DNA from: Nocardia araoensis NBRC 100135
GTDB lineage: Bacteria > Actinomycetota > Actinomycetes > Mycobacteriales > Mycobacteriaceae
Direction of reading: 5' to 3'
Length of the DNA stretch: 64,000 nucleotides
NCBI RefSeq assembly: GCF_000308435.1
Contig: NZ_BAFR01000204.1
Coordinates: 62,001-126,000, forward strand
Positions 16,265 to 24,510 of the stretch are shown here, piece by piece (the stretch's first letter is position 1; every line of letters starts with the position of its first letter). The notes below the pieces were generated by a model. It ran no database searches. It was not told where the DNA came from and was given only the letters and a program-made list of their open reading frames with translations. Position numbers and translations under genes: made by a program.

Positions 16265-16879
16265 TCAGCACGACGGAGCGCCGCCTTCGGCGGTGCGCGG
16301 TACTCGATCGACGGTGACGGTCCGGATCAGGAACTCGAGTTTGTCCACGACCTGATCGAGCGCCCGGGGGCTGCGCTCCACCCGGCACATCGCCACCGTG
16401 CCCTCGACCGCGGCGACGATCAGCGTGGCGGTCTGCTCGGCGTCGACCTCGTTCGCGCCGTGGTCGCGCAACGACCGCGCCAGCAGTCCGGTCCAGTTCT
16501 CGAACGCGGAAGCGGCGGCGCGCTGCGGCTCGTCGTCGTCTCCCCGATCCTCGATCGAGACCGCGAGCACCGGGCAACCGGCCTGGAAATCGTTGTCGAC
16601 CAGAACCTTTCGCCACATGTCCACGAACGACCGCAATCCGGCGACCGGCCCGGCGGGCAGCCCTCGCGCGAGTTTGCGGGCGGCCAGCGCATCGGCGAAG
16701 CGCACGGCTTCGGCCGCCAGCTGCGCTTTGCCACCCGGGAAGTAGTGGTAGGTGGAGCCCAGCGGGGCCTGGGCGTGCTTGGCCAGCTCCCGCACGCTGG
16801 TCGCGTTCAGACCGCGGCGGCGGATCATGTCGGCCGCGCCTGCCACCATCCGATCCCGCGCCTGCGGCGTTTCGGCCAC
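16265..16879 (-). CDS. TetR family regulator (LmrA/YxaF-like)
   Basis: A 204-residue repressor. The helix-turn-helix is MIRRRGLNATSVRELAKHAQ then GSTYHYFPGGKAQL. The ligand domain contains DFQAGCPVLAVSIED, typical of the LmrA/YxaF branch, which commonly senses aromatic or drug-like ligands. A palindrome 18 bp upstream of the ATG is a likely autoregulatory site. Its target beyond itself is not evident, since the next gene upstream is transcribed in the same direction and the methyltransferase is convergent. Confidence 0.87.
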   Translation of the reverse strand: MAETPQARDRMVAGAADMIRRRGLNATSVRELAKHAQAPLGSTYHYFPGGKAQLAAEAVRFADALAARKLARGLPAGPVAGLRSFVDMWRKVLVDNDFQAGCPVLAVSIEDRGDDDEPQRAAASAFENWTGLLARSLRDHGANEVDAEQTATLIVAAVEGTVAMCRVERSPRALDQVVDKLEFLIRTVTVDRVPRTAEGGAPSC

Positions 16880-16897
16880 CCTTCTCCTCCCTCGCTC

Positions 16898-16911
16898 ATG
16901 ACGACTGTCAT
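16898..16911. promoter_or_regulatory. candidate operator of the adjacent TetR gene
   Basis: ATGAC-N4-GTCAT, perfect 5-bp arms, centred about 25 bp upstream of the TetR start at 16879. Position and symmetry fit autorepression. Confidence 0.4.
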
Positions 16912-16939
16912 AGCCTACCGCGTCCGCCTCCGCGCGAGG

Positions 16940-17746
16940 TCAGCCGATGTCCTGCAACACCCTCCGCTGCGGGTCATCGGTAGTGCAGCCGGTTCCGACG
17001 ACCAGAGCGGTGATGGCGGGCGGTTGCGGGCCGTTGAGCAGGATGAGCACCGCGTCGCGGCCGTGGAACGCGATGTCGGCCGCGCCGAGGACGGCACGGT
17101 CGAGCCCGTTGGCGTGGACACAGCGCCGCAGCGCCTCCGGGTCGGCGAGAGAGCCGGTGACGGTGTGGCGGCCCAGCGCGCCGAGGGCCATGGTGGCGGT
17201 GAGGCCGTCGTTGCCGATGGTGGATCGTGCGATGGGGGCGGGGTCGTCACGGCCGTCCAGCGTCGAGATGACCGAGCCCGCTGCGATGACGGCGACGATT
17301 GCCGCGGCCGCCGCGGCGAACCAGCGCGCCCTGGTGCGGTGTACGTCGACAGCGACCGAGGGAAGCGTGCCTGATTCGGAAACTTCTGGGTCGCAGGGAA
17401 ATTCGCCGTCCCGCACGCGCGCGGGCAGATGAACCGTGGCGTTCTGCGCCACGTCGTCGGATGGCCGGAGCGTGTCGACGAATTCGGTGAGCCGGGCGGT
17501 GACCTCCTCCGGCATGGCGTGGATGATGTGTTCGTCCCGGCCCAGTGCACCCAATTCCGCGCTCACCTCGTCCAGCCCGCGCAGATATCGCACCGCCTGC
17601 TGATCACGCGAGACGATGGGCCACAACCGCTCGTGTTGCGCGGCAGTCACATTGCCGGCATGCAGGTCGGCCAGCAACTCCGGCGTGAACGGAGGCTGCG
17701 GCACCGTCCGCGTTGCCATCGCACCTCCGTTGTTCGCATCCGACAT
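16940..17746 (-). CDS. anti-sigma-factor-like single-pass membrane protein
   Basis: A 268-residue protein with a cytoplasmic N-terminal half, one membrane helix (WFAAAAAAIVAVIAAGSVI, about residues 142-160) and a periplasmic C-terminal half. The opening PPFTPELLADLHAGNVTAAQHERLWPIV resembles the N-terminus of RsmA-type anti-sigma-M factors of mycobacteria. In those systems the N-terminal region binds an ECF sigma factor. No sigma factor gene is adjacent, so the partner would be elsewhere. ATG 17746 follows GAGGGA by 8 nt; the internal ATG 17719 has poorer spacing. Assignment rests on N-terminal resemblance and topology. Confidence 0.6.
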   Translation of the reverse strand: MSDANNGGAMATRTVPQPPFTPELLADLHAGNVTAAQHERLWPIVSRDQQAVRYLRGLDEVSAELGALGRDEHIIHAMPEEVTARLTEFVDTLRPSDDVAQNATVHLPARVRDGEFPCDPEVSESGTLPSVAVDVHRTRARWFAAAAAAIVAVIAAGSVISTLDGRDDPAPIARSTIGNDGLTATMALGALGRHTVTGSLADPEALRRCVHANGLDRAVLGAADIAFHGRDAVLILLNGPQPPAITALVVGTGCTTDDPQRRVLQDIG

Positions 17747-17850
17747 CGCACGATTCCCTCGACACAGGACCCGCCTGCGCATCGGTCACACGTTCGTCAC
17801 TACTACTGACGCATCCCGACCACCCCAGGTTCCCTGGATGGCCGAGAAAA

Positions 17851-18081
17851 TCACCCCGCGCTGCTGGTGTCGTATGCCGATGCTGCCGACTCGGCGTGGT
17901 AGTCGGAATAGGTCTCACCCGCGATGAAGAACAACTCGGGCGAGTACTTGTCGATGAGGATGCGGACAGTCTCACCCGGTGCACCGAGAAACCGCGACGC
18001 CGCTTCGGTGACGGCTCTGGCGAATTCCTGAAGTTCTTGCGTCTGGTGCTTTTCGACGAGCGACACCTGGATGATAGGCAT
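17851..18081 (-). CDS. 4-oxalocrotonate tautomerase family protein
   Basis: A 76-residue tautomerase. The catalytic Pro follows the initiator Met (MPIIQVSLVEK), and the beta-alpha-beta layout is typical of 4-oxalocrotonate tautomerase, which isomerises 2-hydroxymuconate in the meta-cleavage pathway. It is the last gene of a three-gene operon with a hydratase/decarboxylase-type enzyme (19 bp upstream), a combination expected in aromatic ring-fission pathways. No ring-cleavage dioxygenase is in the window. Confidence 0.85.
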   Translation of the reverse strand: MPIIQVSLVEKHQTQELQEFARAVTEAASRFLGAPGETVRILIDKYSPELFFIAGETYSDYHAESAASAYDTSSAG

Positions 18082-18100
18082 GGACTTGCTCCTTTACCGG

Positions 18101-18859
18101 CTATGCGCAGCGCAGCGTGAGGCGACCGAGATGGCCGATGTCGACGGTGACGGCATCGCCGGCCGCGATCGGAACCGCGGCGGTCAGCCCGCCGGAGAAG
18201 ATGATCTGGCCTCGGCGCAGGCCGGTGTCGCCGTCGGCGTGCAGACGGCGAGCCAGCCAGGCCACGGCCCGCGCGGGATGGCCCATGACTGCTGCGCCGG
18301 TCGCGGATTCCACGACATGGCCGTTCTTTTCCATCGTCACGCCGACGAGGTCCAAATCGAAGTCTTCGAGAGGTCTGGATGGCCCTACGAGATAGCGGCC
18401 CGCTGCTACGTTGTCGGCGGCCAGGTCGGCGGGGGTGAAACGGTAGTCCTCGAAGCTGGAGTCCAGTATCTCGATGCCCGCGGCGACGGCTACGGTGGCG
18501 CCCAGAACGTCGGCGACGTCGATGTGTGGGCCGGTGAGGTCGGCGCCGAGGGTGAACACGATTTCCGGTTCGGCACGGGGCTGGATGAGTTCGCCGGTCG
18601 GCAGAGGTCGACCTGGGTCCAGCGCCATGGCGGCCTCCAGGTACCCGTAGAGGGGGGTTTCGACGCCGACCTGCCGTTGCTTGACGGTGGAAGTCAACCC
18701 CAGCTTCCACCCAGCCAAGCGCCTGCCCCGTCGGCGGTACCGCTGGACCGCGTAACCCATTGCGAGATCCAGGCTCGGATCACTGTCGGTGAATGGCGCG
18801 ATTGCGACGTGTCGACGACGGGCGGTATCGAGCCGTGCCGCGATGTCGGTGATGGTCAT
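18101..18859 (-). CDS. 2-oxopent-4-enoate hydratase / 4-oxalocrotonate decarboxylase family enzyme
   Basis: A 252-residue enzyme of the fumarylacetoacetase superfamily, MhpD/DmpH-like. Metal-binding acidic residues appear in QPRAEPEIVFTLG and in GIEILDSSFEDY; GWKLGLTS near residue 50 and GQIIFSGGLTAAVP near the C-terminus are also family landmarks. With a tautomerase next to it, a 4-oxalocrotonate decarboxylase role is more likely than hydratase, but the sequence alone does not separate them. ATG 18859 opens MTITDIAARLD. Regulated probably by the divergent LysR protein. Confidence 0.8.
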   Translation of the reverse strand: MTITDIAARLDTARRRHVAIAPFTDSDPSLDLAMGYAVQRYRRRGRRLAGWKLGLTSTVKQRQVGVETPLYGYLEAAMALDPGRPLPTGELIQPRAEPEIVFTLGADLTGPHIDVADVLGATVAVAAGIEILDSSFEDYRFTPADLAADNVAAGRYLVGPSRPLEDFDLDLVGVTMEKNGHVVESATGAAVMGHPARAVAWLARRLHADGDTGLRRGQIIFSGGLTAAVPIAAGDAVTVDIGHLGRLTLRCA

Positions 18860-18983
18860 TATGTGAGGGCTCCCTGGGTGACCTCGAGGCGTACGCGCCC
18901 GAGATGGTCGAAAGCAGTGAGTGGGCAACGTCGCCTGGTCGCATTCGTGGCAGCGGAAGGCACCCGCACCGATGCCCGGCGGA

Positions 18984-20045
18984 TCAGTGGGGACGCGGTA
19001 TGTAGGCCAGGCCGTGAGCGCCGGGTTCGCCCCGCTTCGGGATGTCCAGCGAGCTGAGCAGTTCCCAAGTCCGCAAGTCGACGATGTCGACGGTCGATGA
19101 ACTGACGGACGCGATGTAGCCCAGTCGCCCGTCGGGAGAAGAGGTGATCGTGAGAGGGAACGCGCCGGTCAATTCGACTTGGGCGATCTGCTCGCGGGTA
19201 TCCGTTGCGAAAGCGGTCAACCTCCCCGGGATCTGTCGTCCGAGTTTCGAAGACGCGTCGGCCGACATCCGCAGTTCTCCGGCGAGGAGGCTGCCGGTGC
19301 TGGTCAGACAGACCGGGAACACTACGTTCTCGGTGGACAGCACATCGACGACCGTGGCGGTCTTGGTATCGATGACGCGGATCCCGGCAGGTGGTTGTTC
19401 GGCGTTGCGACCCGGCTCGAACGACCCATATGGCGCGGCGACATAGAGTTCGCCGCCGTCCGCGGAAACCGCGAGCCCCTCACTGCCGGGAACTTCTACG
19501 GTGGTGGTCAAGGTCTCCGCGACCAGGTCCACGATGGAGATGAACGGTGCCTCCTTATTGCTGGCATAGCCTTTCTCGCCGGACGGGTCGATGACGAACC
19601 AGTGCGGCCCGGGCGCGCCGGTGTCGATGCGCCCTAGCGGTTTCCGCGTCTCCGTATCGATGACAACAACGCCACCAGGGCGTTCGTTGGATCCCTCGAC
19701 GCTGACGTACAGGCGGCTGCGTGCGGTATCGATGGCCAGACCGTGCGGCCCGTGCTCTGGAGTTATGTCGATGACGTCGACGATCCGTCGTAGGTCGGGG
19801 TCGATGACGGTCAACTGGGTACGTCGGCCGGCGTTCGCATGGTAGTAGCCCGAGTAGTAGGTGTTGGTGCACCACAGCAGACGCCGCGTCGGGTCGAAAC
19901 ACAGTTCGTGGGGCTCGGCGAGGAGTTCGACGGCCCCCAACTCCTTGTCGGTAGCGGCGTTGAAAAACGTGACTGTCGGGCCACTTTGGCTGACCACGGC
20001 CAAGATATCTCCGTCGCGGCCGTCGCGGGCCGAGGGAACAGTCAT
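18984..20045 (-). CDS. YncE-like beta-propeller protein
   Basis: A 353-residue protein made of repeated beta-propeller blades: ELCFDPTRRLLWCTN, GLAIDTARSRLYVSV, WFVIDPSGEKGYASN, GLAVSADGGELYVAA and SPDGRLGYIAS recur about every 45 residues. No signal peptide is seen, so it is probably cytoplasmic. Propellers of this kind include lactonases and binding proteins. As first gene of an operon with a hydratase/decarboxylase and a tautomerase, a ring-lactone or dienelactone hydrolysis role is an attractive but unproved idea. GGAGG lies 8 nt before ATG 20045. Confidence 0.75.
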   Translation of the reverse strand: MTVPSARDGRDGDILAVVSQSGPTVTFFNAATDKELGAVELLAEPHELCFDPTRRLLWCTNTYYSGYYHANAGRRTQLTVIDPDLRRIVDVIDITPEHGPHGLAIDTARSRLYVSVEGSNERPGGVVVIDTETRKPLGRIDTGAPGPHWFVIDPSGEKGYASNKEAPFISIVDLVAETLTTTVEVPGSEGLAVSADGGELYVAAPYGSFEPGRNAEQPPAGIRVIDTKTATVVDVLSTENVVFPVCLTSTGSLLAGELRMSADASSKLGRQIPGRLTAFATDTREQIAQVELTGAFPLTITSSPDGRLGYIASVSSSTVDIVDLRTWELLSSLDIPKRGEPGAHGLAYIPRPH

Positions 20046-20193
20046 TGCGGTTGCCTCCTGGACTCGGGTGCATGGATGGATCTCGTGGGTAGCTACGCTC
20101 CTAGCCTTCACTCAGGCCATTTATCAGGCAATGCAATGATTGGTAATTAATAGTTATCGCTGAAGTTAATAAACTTGGGGTGTGGTGTCGTCG
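20046..20193. promoter_or_regulatory. AT-rich divergent control region between the catabolic operon and the LysR gene
   Basis: The 148 bp between the two divergent genes are much richer in A and T than the flanks. They contain related segments AATTAATAGTTAT and AGTTAATAAACTT within 40 bp, next to the LysR start. This is the usual place for LysR-type recognition and activation sites. I do not see a clean T-N11-A palindrome. Confidence 0.45.
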
Positions 20194-21135
20194 ATGGATC
20201 TGAATCTGCTGCGCGTCTTGGATGTTCTCCTGCAGGAGAACAGCGTCACAGTGGCTGCCGAACGGCTGGGGACCTCTCCGCCCGCGGTCAGCCGTTCGCT
20301 GTCCACACTTCGCAGAGTCACTGGAGATCCCCTGCTCGTGCGTGCCGGACAGGGCATGGTCCCGACCCAGCGCGCCATCGAGATCCGGGATACCTTGAGC
20401 GCATTGCTACGTCAGGCCGATCAAATCCTGCGCCCCGGTGTCGAATTCGATCCCCGCGACCTCCGACGAACCTTCGCTGTGCAGGCCGCCGATCTCTTCC
20501 TGACCGGATGGGCCGTGCCCCTGCTCGAAAGACTGCGGCGCTGCGCACCCGGGATCGATGTCGTCTTCGTGCCCGAGTCGACGGAAGGCACCGCCGCGCT
20601 CCGGCGCGGTGATGTCGACGTGGAATTGGGCGTCTTGCAACACCTCGACCCGGAAAGCCGCGCCGAAACTTTGCTGACGATGCCGGTCATCGGAGTGGCC
20701 GGGGAGGGGAATCCGCTGTTCGACGCACCGATCGACGCTGCCAGGTTCGCCGCGGCGGACCATATCGGAGTCTCGCGGCGGGGGAAGCTCCGTGGCCCCA
20801 TCGACGATGCCCTTGCGCGATTGGGCTTGGACCGCAGAGTCGCGGTCGTCGTACCCAGTCACACCAGTGCGATTCTGTTGGCCCGATCTACCGATCTTGT
20901 CGCTTTGACAGCCGCGAACTGGCTGAGCGCCCTCGCCACCGATCTGGGTCTGCGAACCTTTCCGATTCCACTCGAACTGCCACTCGTCGAAATAGGGATC
21001 GCCTGGCATCCGCGCAACGACAACGATCCCGCTCACCGATGGTTTCGCAGCCAATTGTCGGCGATAGTCCTACAGTCGCGGCTGGTCACAGGCAGCGACG
21101 CTGCTGCCGACCGGCGGACCGGCGACGACGTGTAA
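20194..21135 (+). CDS. LysR family transcriptional regulator
   Basis: A 313-residue regulator opening MDLNLLRVLDVLLQE, with helix-turn-helix SVTVAAERLGTSPPAVSRSL (residues about 17-36). The rest is a periplasmic-binding-protein-like effector domain. The pattern resembles the NodD/NahR subgroup, which often senses aromatic compounds. ATG 20194 gives the normal LysR N-terminus; upstream GTGs at 20182 and 20185 are less likely. It is divergent from the propeller-hydratase-tautomerase operon and is its likely regulator. Confidence 0.88.
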   Translation: MDLNLLRVLDVLLQENSVTVAAERLGTSPPAVSRSLSTLRRVTGDPLLVRAGQGMVPTQRAIEIRDTLSALLRQADQILRPGVEFDPRDLRRTFAVQAADLFLTGWAVPLLERLRRCAPGIDVVFVPESTEGTAALRRGDVDVELGVLQHLDPESRAETLLTMPVIGVAGEGNPLFDAPIDAARFAAADHIGVSRRGKLRGPIDDALARLGLDRRVAVVVPSHTSAILLARSTDLVALTAANWLSALATDLGLRTFPIPLELPLVEIGIAWHPRNDNDPAHRWFRSQLSAIVLQSRLVTGSDAAADRRTGDDV

Positions 21136-21291
21136 CCGTCGACGGTCACGCCCACTCGCCAGCTCACGGCGCGCCCCGGAGTATCGCGATCGACGACGCA
21201 CACCCATCCGGACTCGATCGCGCACTATCGGATACGACGGGGCACTAGCCTGACTCGACAAGATCGCGTATTCCAGCCAGAGGACCCCACC

Positions 21292-22182
21292 ATGAACAGT
21301 CCCCTATCCATGCCCGCGTCCGCTCGAGGAGAGGCGACCGGGGAGCTGCTCGCGGGAAGGACCGCCGTGATCACCGGAGCCAGCCGTGGCATCGGCCTTG
21401 CCATCGCGATCAGGTTCGCGGCGGAGGGCGCGAACGTCGCGATGATCGCCCGCACCCAGGAGCCACACCCCAAACTGCCCGGCACCATCCACACCGCCGC
21501 CGCGGAGGCGGAAGCCGCGGGCGGCGCCGTACTGCCCCTGGTGGCGGATGTCCGCGACGACAAGGCGATGGCCGAAGCGGTCGATCGGATCGTCGAGCGC
21601 TTCGGCGGCATCGACATCCTGGTCAACAACGCGGGATCGGTCGACCTCACCGGTGCCGAGCAGATCGGCATGCAGCGCTACGACCACATGCAAGCCGTCA
21701 ATCTCCGTGCGCCTTTCCTGCTGTCCAAGCTGGCGCTGCCGCACCTGCGCGCCTCGGCGCCGGCCGGGCGGAATCCGCATATCCTCACGCTTTCCCCACC
21801 GCTCAACATGAACCCTGAACATGTGGGCAACGGAGTGGCCTACACCGTCTCCAAATACGGTGTCAGCGTCGCCACCATCGGTCTGGCACAAGAGTTCCGG
21901 CCCTATGGCATCGCGGTGAACTCGCTGTGGCCGCGCACGAAGATCGACACCGCGGCGGTGCGCAACCTGCTCGGCGGCGCGGAAGCGGTCGCCGCATCGC
22001 GCAACCCGTTCATCTGCGCGGACGCCGCTTTGCTGATCGTGACCAGCCCCGCGACGACCTACACCGGGCAGCTTCTCCTGGACGAGGATGTCCTGGCTGC
22101 CCATGGCCGCACCGATCTGGACCACTACCGGGTCGTACCGGGTTCCGGCGCGCTGGCCAACGACCTCTTCATCGACGCGTAG
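21292..22182 (+). CDS. short-chain dehydrogenase/reductase (HSDL2-like)
   Basis: A 296-residue NAD(P)-dependent SDR. The cofactor motif is TAVITGASRGIGLAIA, the NNAG motif is DILVNNAGSVDL, and the active site has Ser in ILTLSPPLNMNP and Tyr/Lys in AYTVSKYGV. The SPPLN signature and the insertion EPHPKLPGTI are typical of hydroxysteroid dehydrogenase-like 2 proteins. Substrate unknown, probably a fatty acyl or sterol-like carbonyl. A long leader with no recognisable operator precedes it. Confidence 0.88.
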   Translation: MNSPLSMPASARGEATGELLAGRTAVITGASRGIGLAIAIRFAAEGANVAMIARTQEPHPKLPGTIHTAAAEAEAAGGAVLPLVADVRDDKAMAEAVDRIVERFGGIDILVNNAGSVDLTGAEQIGMQRYDHMQAVNLRAPFLLSKLALPHLRASAPAGRNPHILTLSPPLNMNPEHVGNGVAYTVSKYGVSVATIGLAQEFRPYGIAVNSLWPRTKIDTAAVRNLLGGAEAVAASRNPFICADAALLIVTSPATTYTGQLLLDEDVLAAHGRTDLDHYRVVPGSGALANDLFIDA

Positions 22183-22239
22183 ACCAGGTATCCGAAACAC
22201 GCACCGGCACTGAAGTTTCGGACGACCACCGTGAATCGG

Positions 22240-22431
22240 TCACGGCGCGGGCGAAGCGGTGCCGAGATCGACCATGCGGTGCAGGATCGCGGGCGCGAGC
22301 GCCAATTCGAATTCGGTTCCGCCGCTTTCGAAGACGAAGGCCAAGAAGTCGTCACGCGGCACCGGGGCCAGGCGGACCGAACACTGCTCTCCCACGACCA
22401 CCCAGCCGCCGACGGTCAACTGATCGGACAT
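22240..22431 (-). CDS. small conserved-type hypothetical protein
   Basis: A 63-residue protein (MSDQLTVGGWVVVGEQ..., ending VDLGTASPAP) with a GGAGGGG site before the ATG at 22431. Its beta-rich pattern (VRLAPVPRDDFLAFVFESGG) and its own ribosome-binding site support real coding. It lies 61 bp after the GntR gene in the same direction and may be cotranscribed. No family recognised. Confidence 0.5.
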   Translation of the reverse strand: MSDQLTVGGWVVVGEQCSVRLAPVPRDDFLAFVFESGGTEFELALAPAILHRMVDLGTASPAP

Positions 22432-22492
22432 CGCCCCTCCCACCCTTCGACACTTCCGACAAGTGGACTATGCCAGTGGCGGCACCGGGGTG

Positions 22493-23239
22493 TCAACGGC
22501 GGAAATCGGCCGCTGAACTGGCCGGATACTCGTGCTCCATGATCGGGCGGCCGGGCGGGTGGACGCTCTCGCGGTACTCCAGCGCGACGCCGAGGGCGTC
22601 CAGGCCGATGCGGTACACGACCAGCACCGCCGCCGGATGCGGGAGCGCGAGACGGCGGCATTCGTCATCGGTGGCCAGCCGAGCGCCGACGCTCTCCCGC
22701 ACGACCGCGGCGGCGCGGCCGATCGCGGCTTCCAGATGCCGCACGACCGCGCCCGACACGGGCACGGACCCGCGGACCAACGCGGCGGCCTCGGCGAAAT
22801 CGCCCGGATACCAGCATGTGACCAGCCGCATGGCCCCGGAATTGCTCTCGCTCGTCAGCTTCAGAGTGATCACCGGACTCGCCTCGGGCAGACCGAGCGA
22901 ATCGGTGACCTCCCGTGGTCCTTCCACCATCTCCGCTTCCAGCACGGTCACCGAATCGCCCTCGGACGCAGCCGGTCCGTACCGGGGCGCGCTCTCGCGC
23001 AGCAGCGCCGACCGGTCGGCCACATAGGTGCCCGACCCACGGCGGGAAGTGACGATTCCCTGCTGACGCAGGGTATTCAGCGCTTTGGCGGCGGTGGGCC
23101 TGGCCACCTTCCAACGTGCGGCGAGTTCGCGCTCGGACGGCACTTCGGCGCCGGGAGCCAGGTCCCCGCGCTCGATCAGATCTCGCAAATGCCCGGAGAT
23201 CTGCAAGTATTTCGGAACTACGCCATCGATTTCGGCCAC
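22493..23239 (-). CDS. GntR/HutC family transcriptional regulator with UTRA domain
   Basis: A 248-residue regulator. The winged helix at about 8-72 shows KYLQISGHLRDLIERGDL, PSERELAARWKVARPTAAKAL and GIVTSRRGSGTYV. The C-terminal half is a UTRA ligand domain (SVTVLEAEMVEG; LVTCWYPGDFAE; AVLVVYRIGLD). GTG 23239 is chosen because GGAAGG lies 6 nt upstream; GTG 23257 is an alternative. Target genes are not evident; the next gene on its own strand is a small hypothetical. Confidence 0.85.
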   Translation of the reverse strand: MAEIDGVVPKYLQISGHLRDLIERGDLAPGAEVPSERELAARWKVARPTAAKALNTLRQQGIVTSRRGSGTYVADRSALLRESAPRYGPAASEGDSVTVLEAEMVEGPREVTDSLGLPEASPVITLKLTSESNSGAMRLVTCWYPGDFAEAAALVRGSVPVSGAVVRHLEAAIGRAAAVVRESVGARLATDDECRRLALPHPAAVLVVYRIGLDALGVALEYRESVHPPGRPIMEHEYPASSAADFRR

Positions 23240-23416
23240 TGGTCGCCTTCCCCACACCGCCCCTCGGACCGCTGGTCAGTGTAACAACGGCGAAGCCAGG
23301 CACCGGGGCCTGCGCACAAGCTCCTACCGAGGCGATCCGCCGCGTTGTACCGAGCGGTAAAGTGCCGATCCAGTACAGCGCGGTACGAACAGGACCGAGC
23401 GGAAGGGGGCTTCCAG

Positions 23417-23809
23417 GTGGCGGTACCCGATACCGGGCAGGGGACGGCGCGAGAGCTGTACGCGGCGGCCATCGGCGCAGGCGGGGGTGAGCGGTTCGAG
23501 CTGGACACCGCGGTCGCGGAGAATCTCGCCGCCGCGTGCGACCGGCTGGTCGACGATCTGGGCCGCGCGATGGCCGACGAACACTTCGTCACCGACGTGA
23601 GCGGTTTCCCCGATCTGCCCACCGGACACGGCCTCACCCGCGGGTTCGCCGCCAAGGGACGGCAATACCTGGACACCCTGGCCGCGTTCCAGGAAACGGC
23701 GCTGCTGTTCAAGGCCGCGTATCTCGCCGCGGCCAACCGGCTGGCCGACGCCGAGGCGGCGAATCAGGCCGCGCTGCGGCTGGTCGCCGATTATCTGGAG
23801 CCGCATTGA
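23417..23809 (+). CDS. small helical WXG/ESX-associated type protein
   Basis: A 130-residue, mostly helical protein (ELDTAVAENLAAACDRLVDDL; RGFAAKGRQYLDTLAAFQETA; LLFKAAYLAAANRLADAEAA). No WxG motif is visible, but the amphipathic helical hairpin and its place ahead of a PPE-like protein and an EspG gene fit the nocardial ESX-substrate triplet. GTG 23417 follows a G-rich stretch. Probably a secreted partner or chaperone-bound protein; assignment rests on context. Confidence 0.6.
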   Translation: MAVPDTGQGTARELYAAAIGAGGGERFELDTAVAENLAAACDRLVDDLGRAMADEHFVTDVSGFPDLPTGHGLTRGFAAKGRQYLDTLAAFQETALLFKAAYLAAANRLADAEAANQAALRLVADYLEPH

Positions 23810-23847
23810 GCGCGAACCCGTGCGCGGGGACCGACTGAGGGGGACCG

Positions 23848-24510
23848 ATGGCAGACTCCGCGGCACGCGCCGCCGCCGACGGCATCCGGCAGGAGCTGGC
23901 CGGCTTCACCGACGGCGCAACCGATCCCGCCTACGCGCCGGATCGCGAACTGTTCGGCGCCTACACCCACCAGCAGATCTGGGAGCTGGTGCACGAAGCG
24001 CTCGACCCGGCGGCGCTCGGCCGGATCGCCGCGGCATGGCAGGTCAACGCGACCGCGGTGGCCGAAGCGTTCCAAGCCTTCTCCGATGCCACCAACCGGG
24101 AGTTCGCGCGCTGGTCCGGCCGGGCAGCCGACGCCGCCGTGAGCGCGACCAGGCAGTTCGTCCGCACGGGCGGGGAAGCGCACGACGTGTGCCGGGCAGT
24201 CGCTCGCCTGATGGAGTTGAATAGCGATGCCGCGCAGGCGATCCGGGGCGCGATCGCGCCGCCCCAGCGGTACCGTCCGCTGGCGGACCCGGCCGCCGAG
24301 GCGGTTTACGGTGGAAAACGTAGGATGGAACACGATAGTGCGGCGGCAGACATCGAGGCGGATGTCCGGGACACGATGACGTACGTCTACACCCCGACGA
24401 TGCCCGCCACCGGCGATCGCGTTCCCCGATTCCCCCGGCCGCACGACGGTTCGGCGGCCGACAACGCGCCGGGCGATCCGGATTCCGTCCGCGGAGGCGG
24501 CGCACGGTGA
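23848..24510 (+). CDS. PPE-like / WXG100-like helical protein
   Basis: A 220-residue protein. The first 150 residues are helical and contain YTHQQIWELVHEALDPAALGRIAAAW, then long helices ending in VCRAVARLMELNSDAAQAI, which resembles the helical hairpin of PPE and WXG100 proteins. The C-terminal 70 residues are Pro/Asp-rich and likely disordered. Its stop overlaps the EspG start by 4 bases. In mycobacteria EspG chaperones bind PE/PPE heterodimers; the same relation is inferred here. Confidence 0.65.
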   Translation: MADSAARAAADGIRQELAGFTDGATDPAYAPDRELFGAYTHQQIWELVHEALDPAALGRIAAAWQVNATAVAEAFQAFSDATNREFARWSGRAADAAVSATRQFVRTGGEAHDVCRAVARLMELNSDAAQAIRGAIAPPQRYRPLADPAAEAVYGGKRRMEHDSAAADIEADVRDTMTYVYTPTMPATGDRVPRFPRPHDGSAADNAPGDPDSVRGGGAR

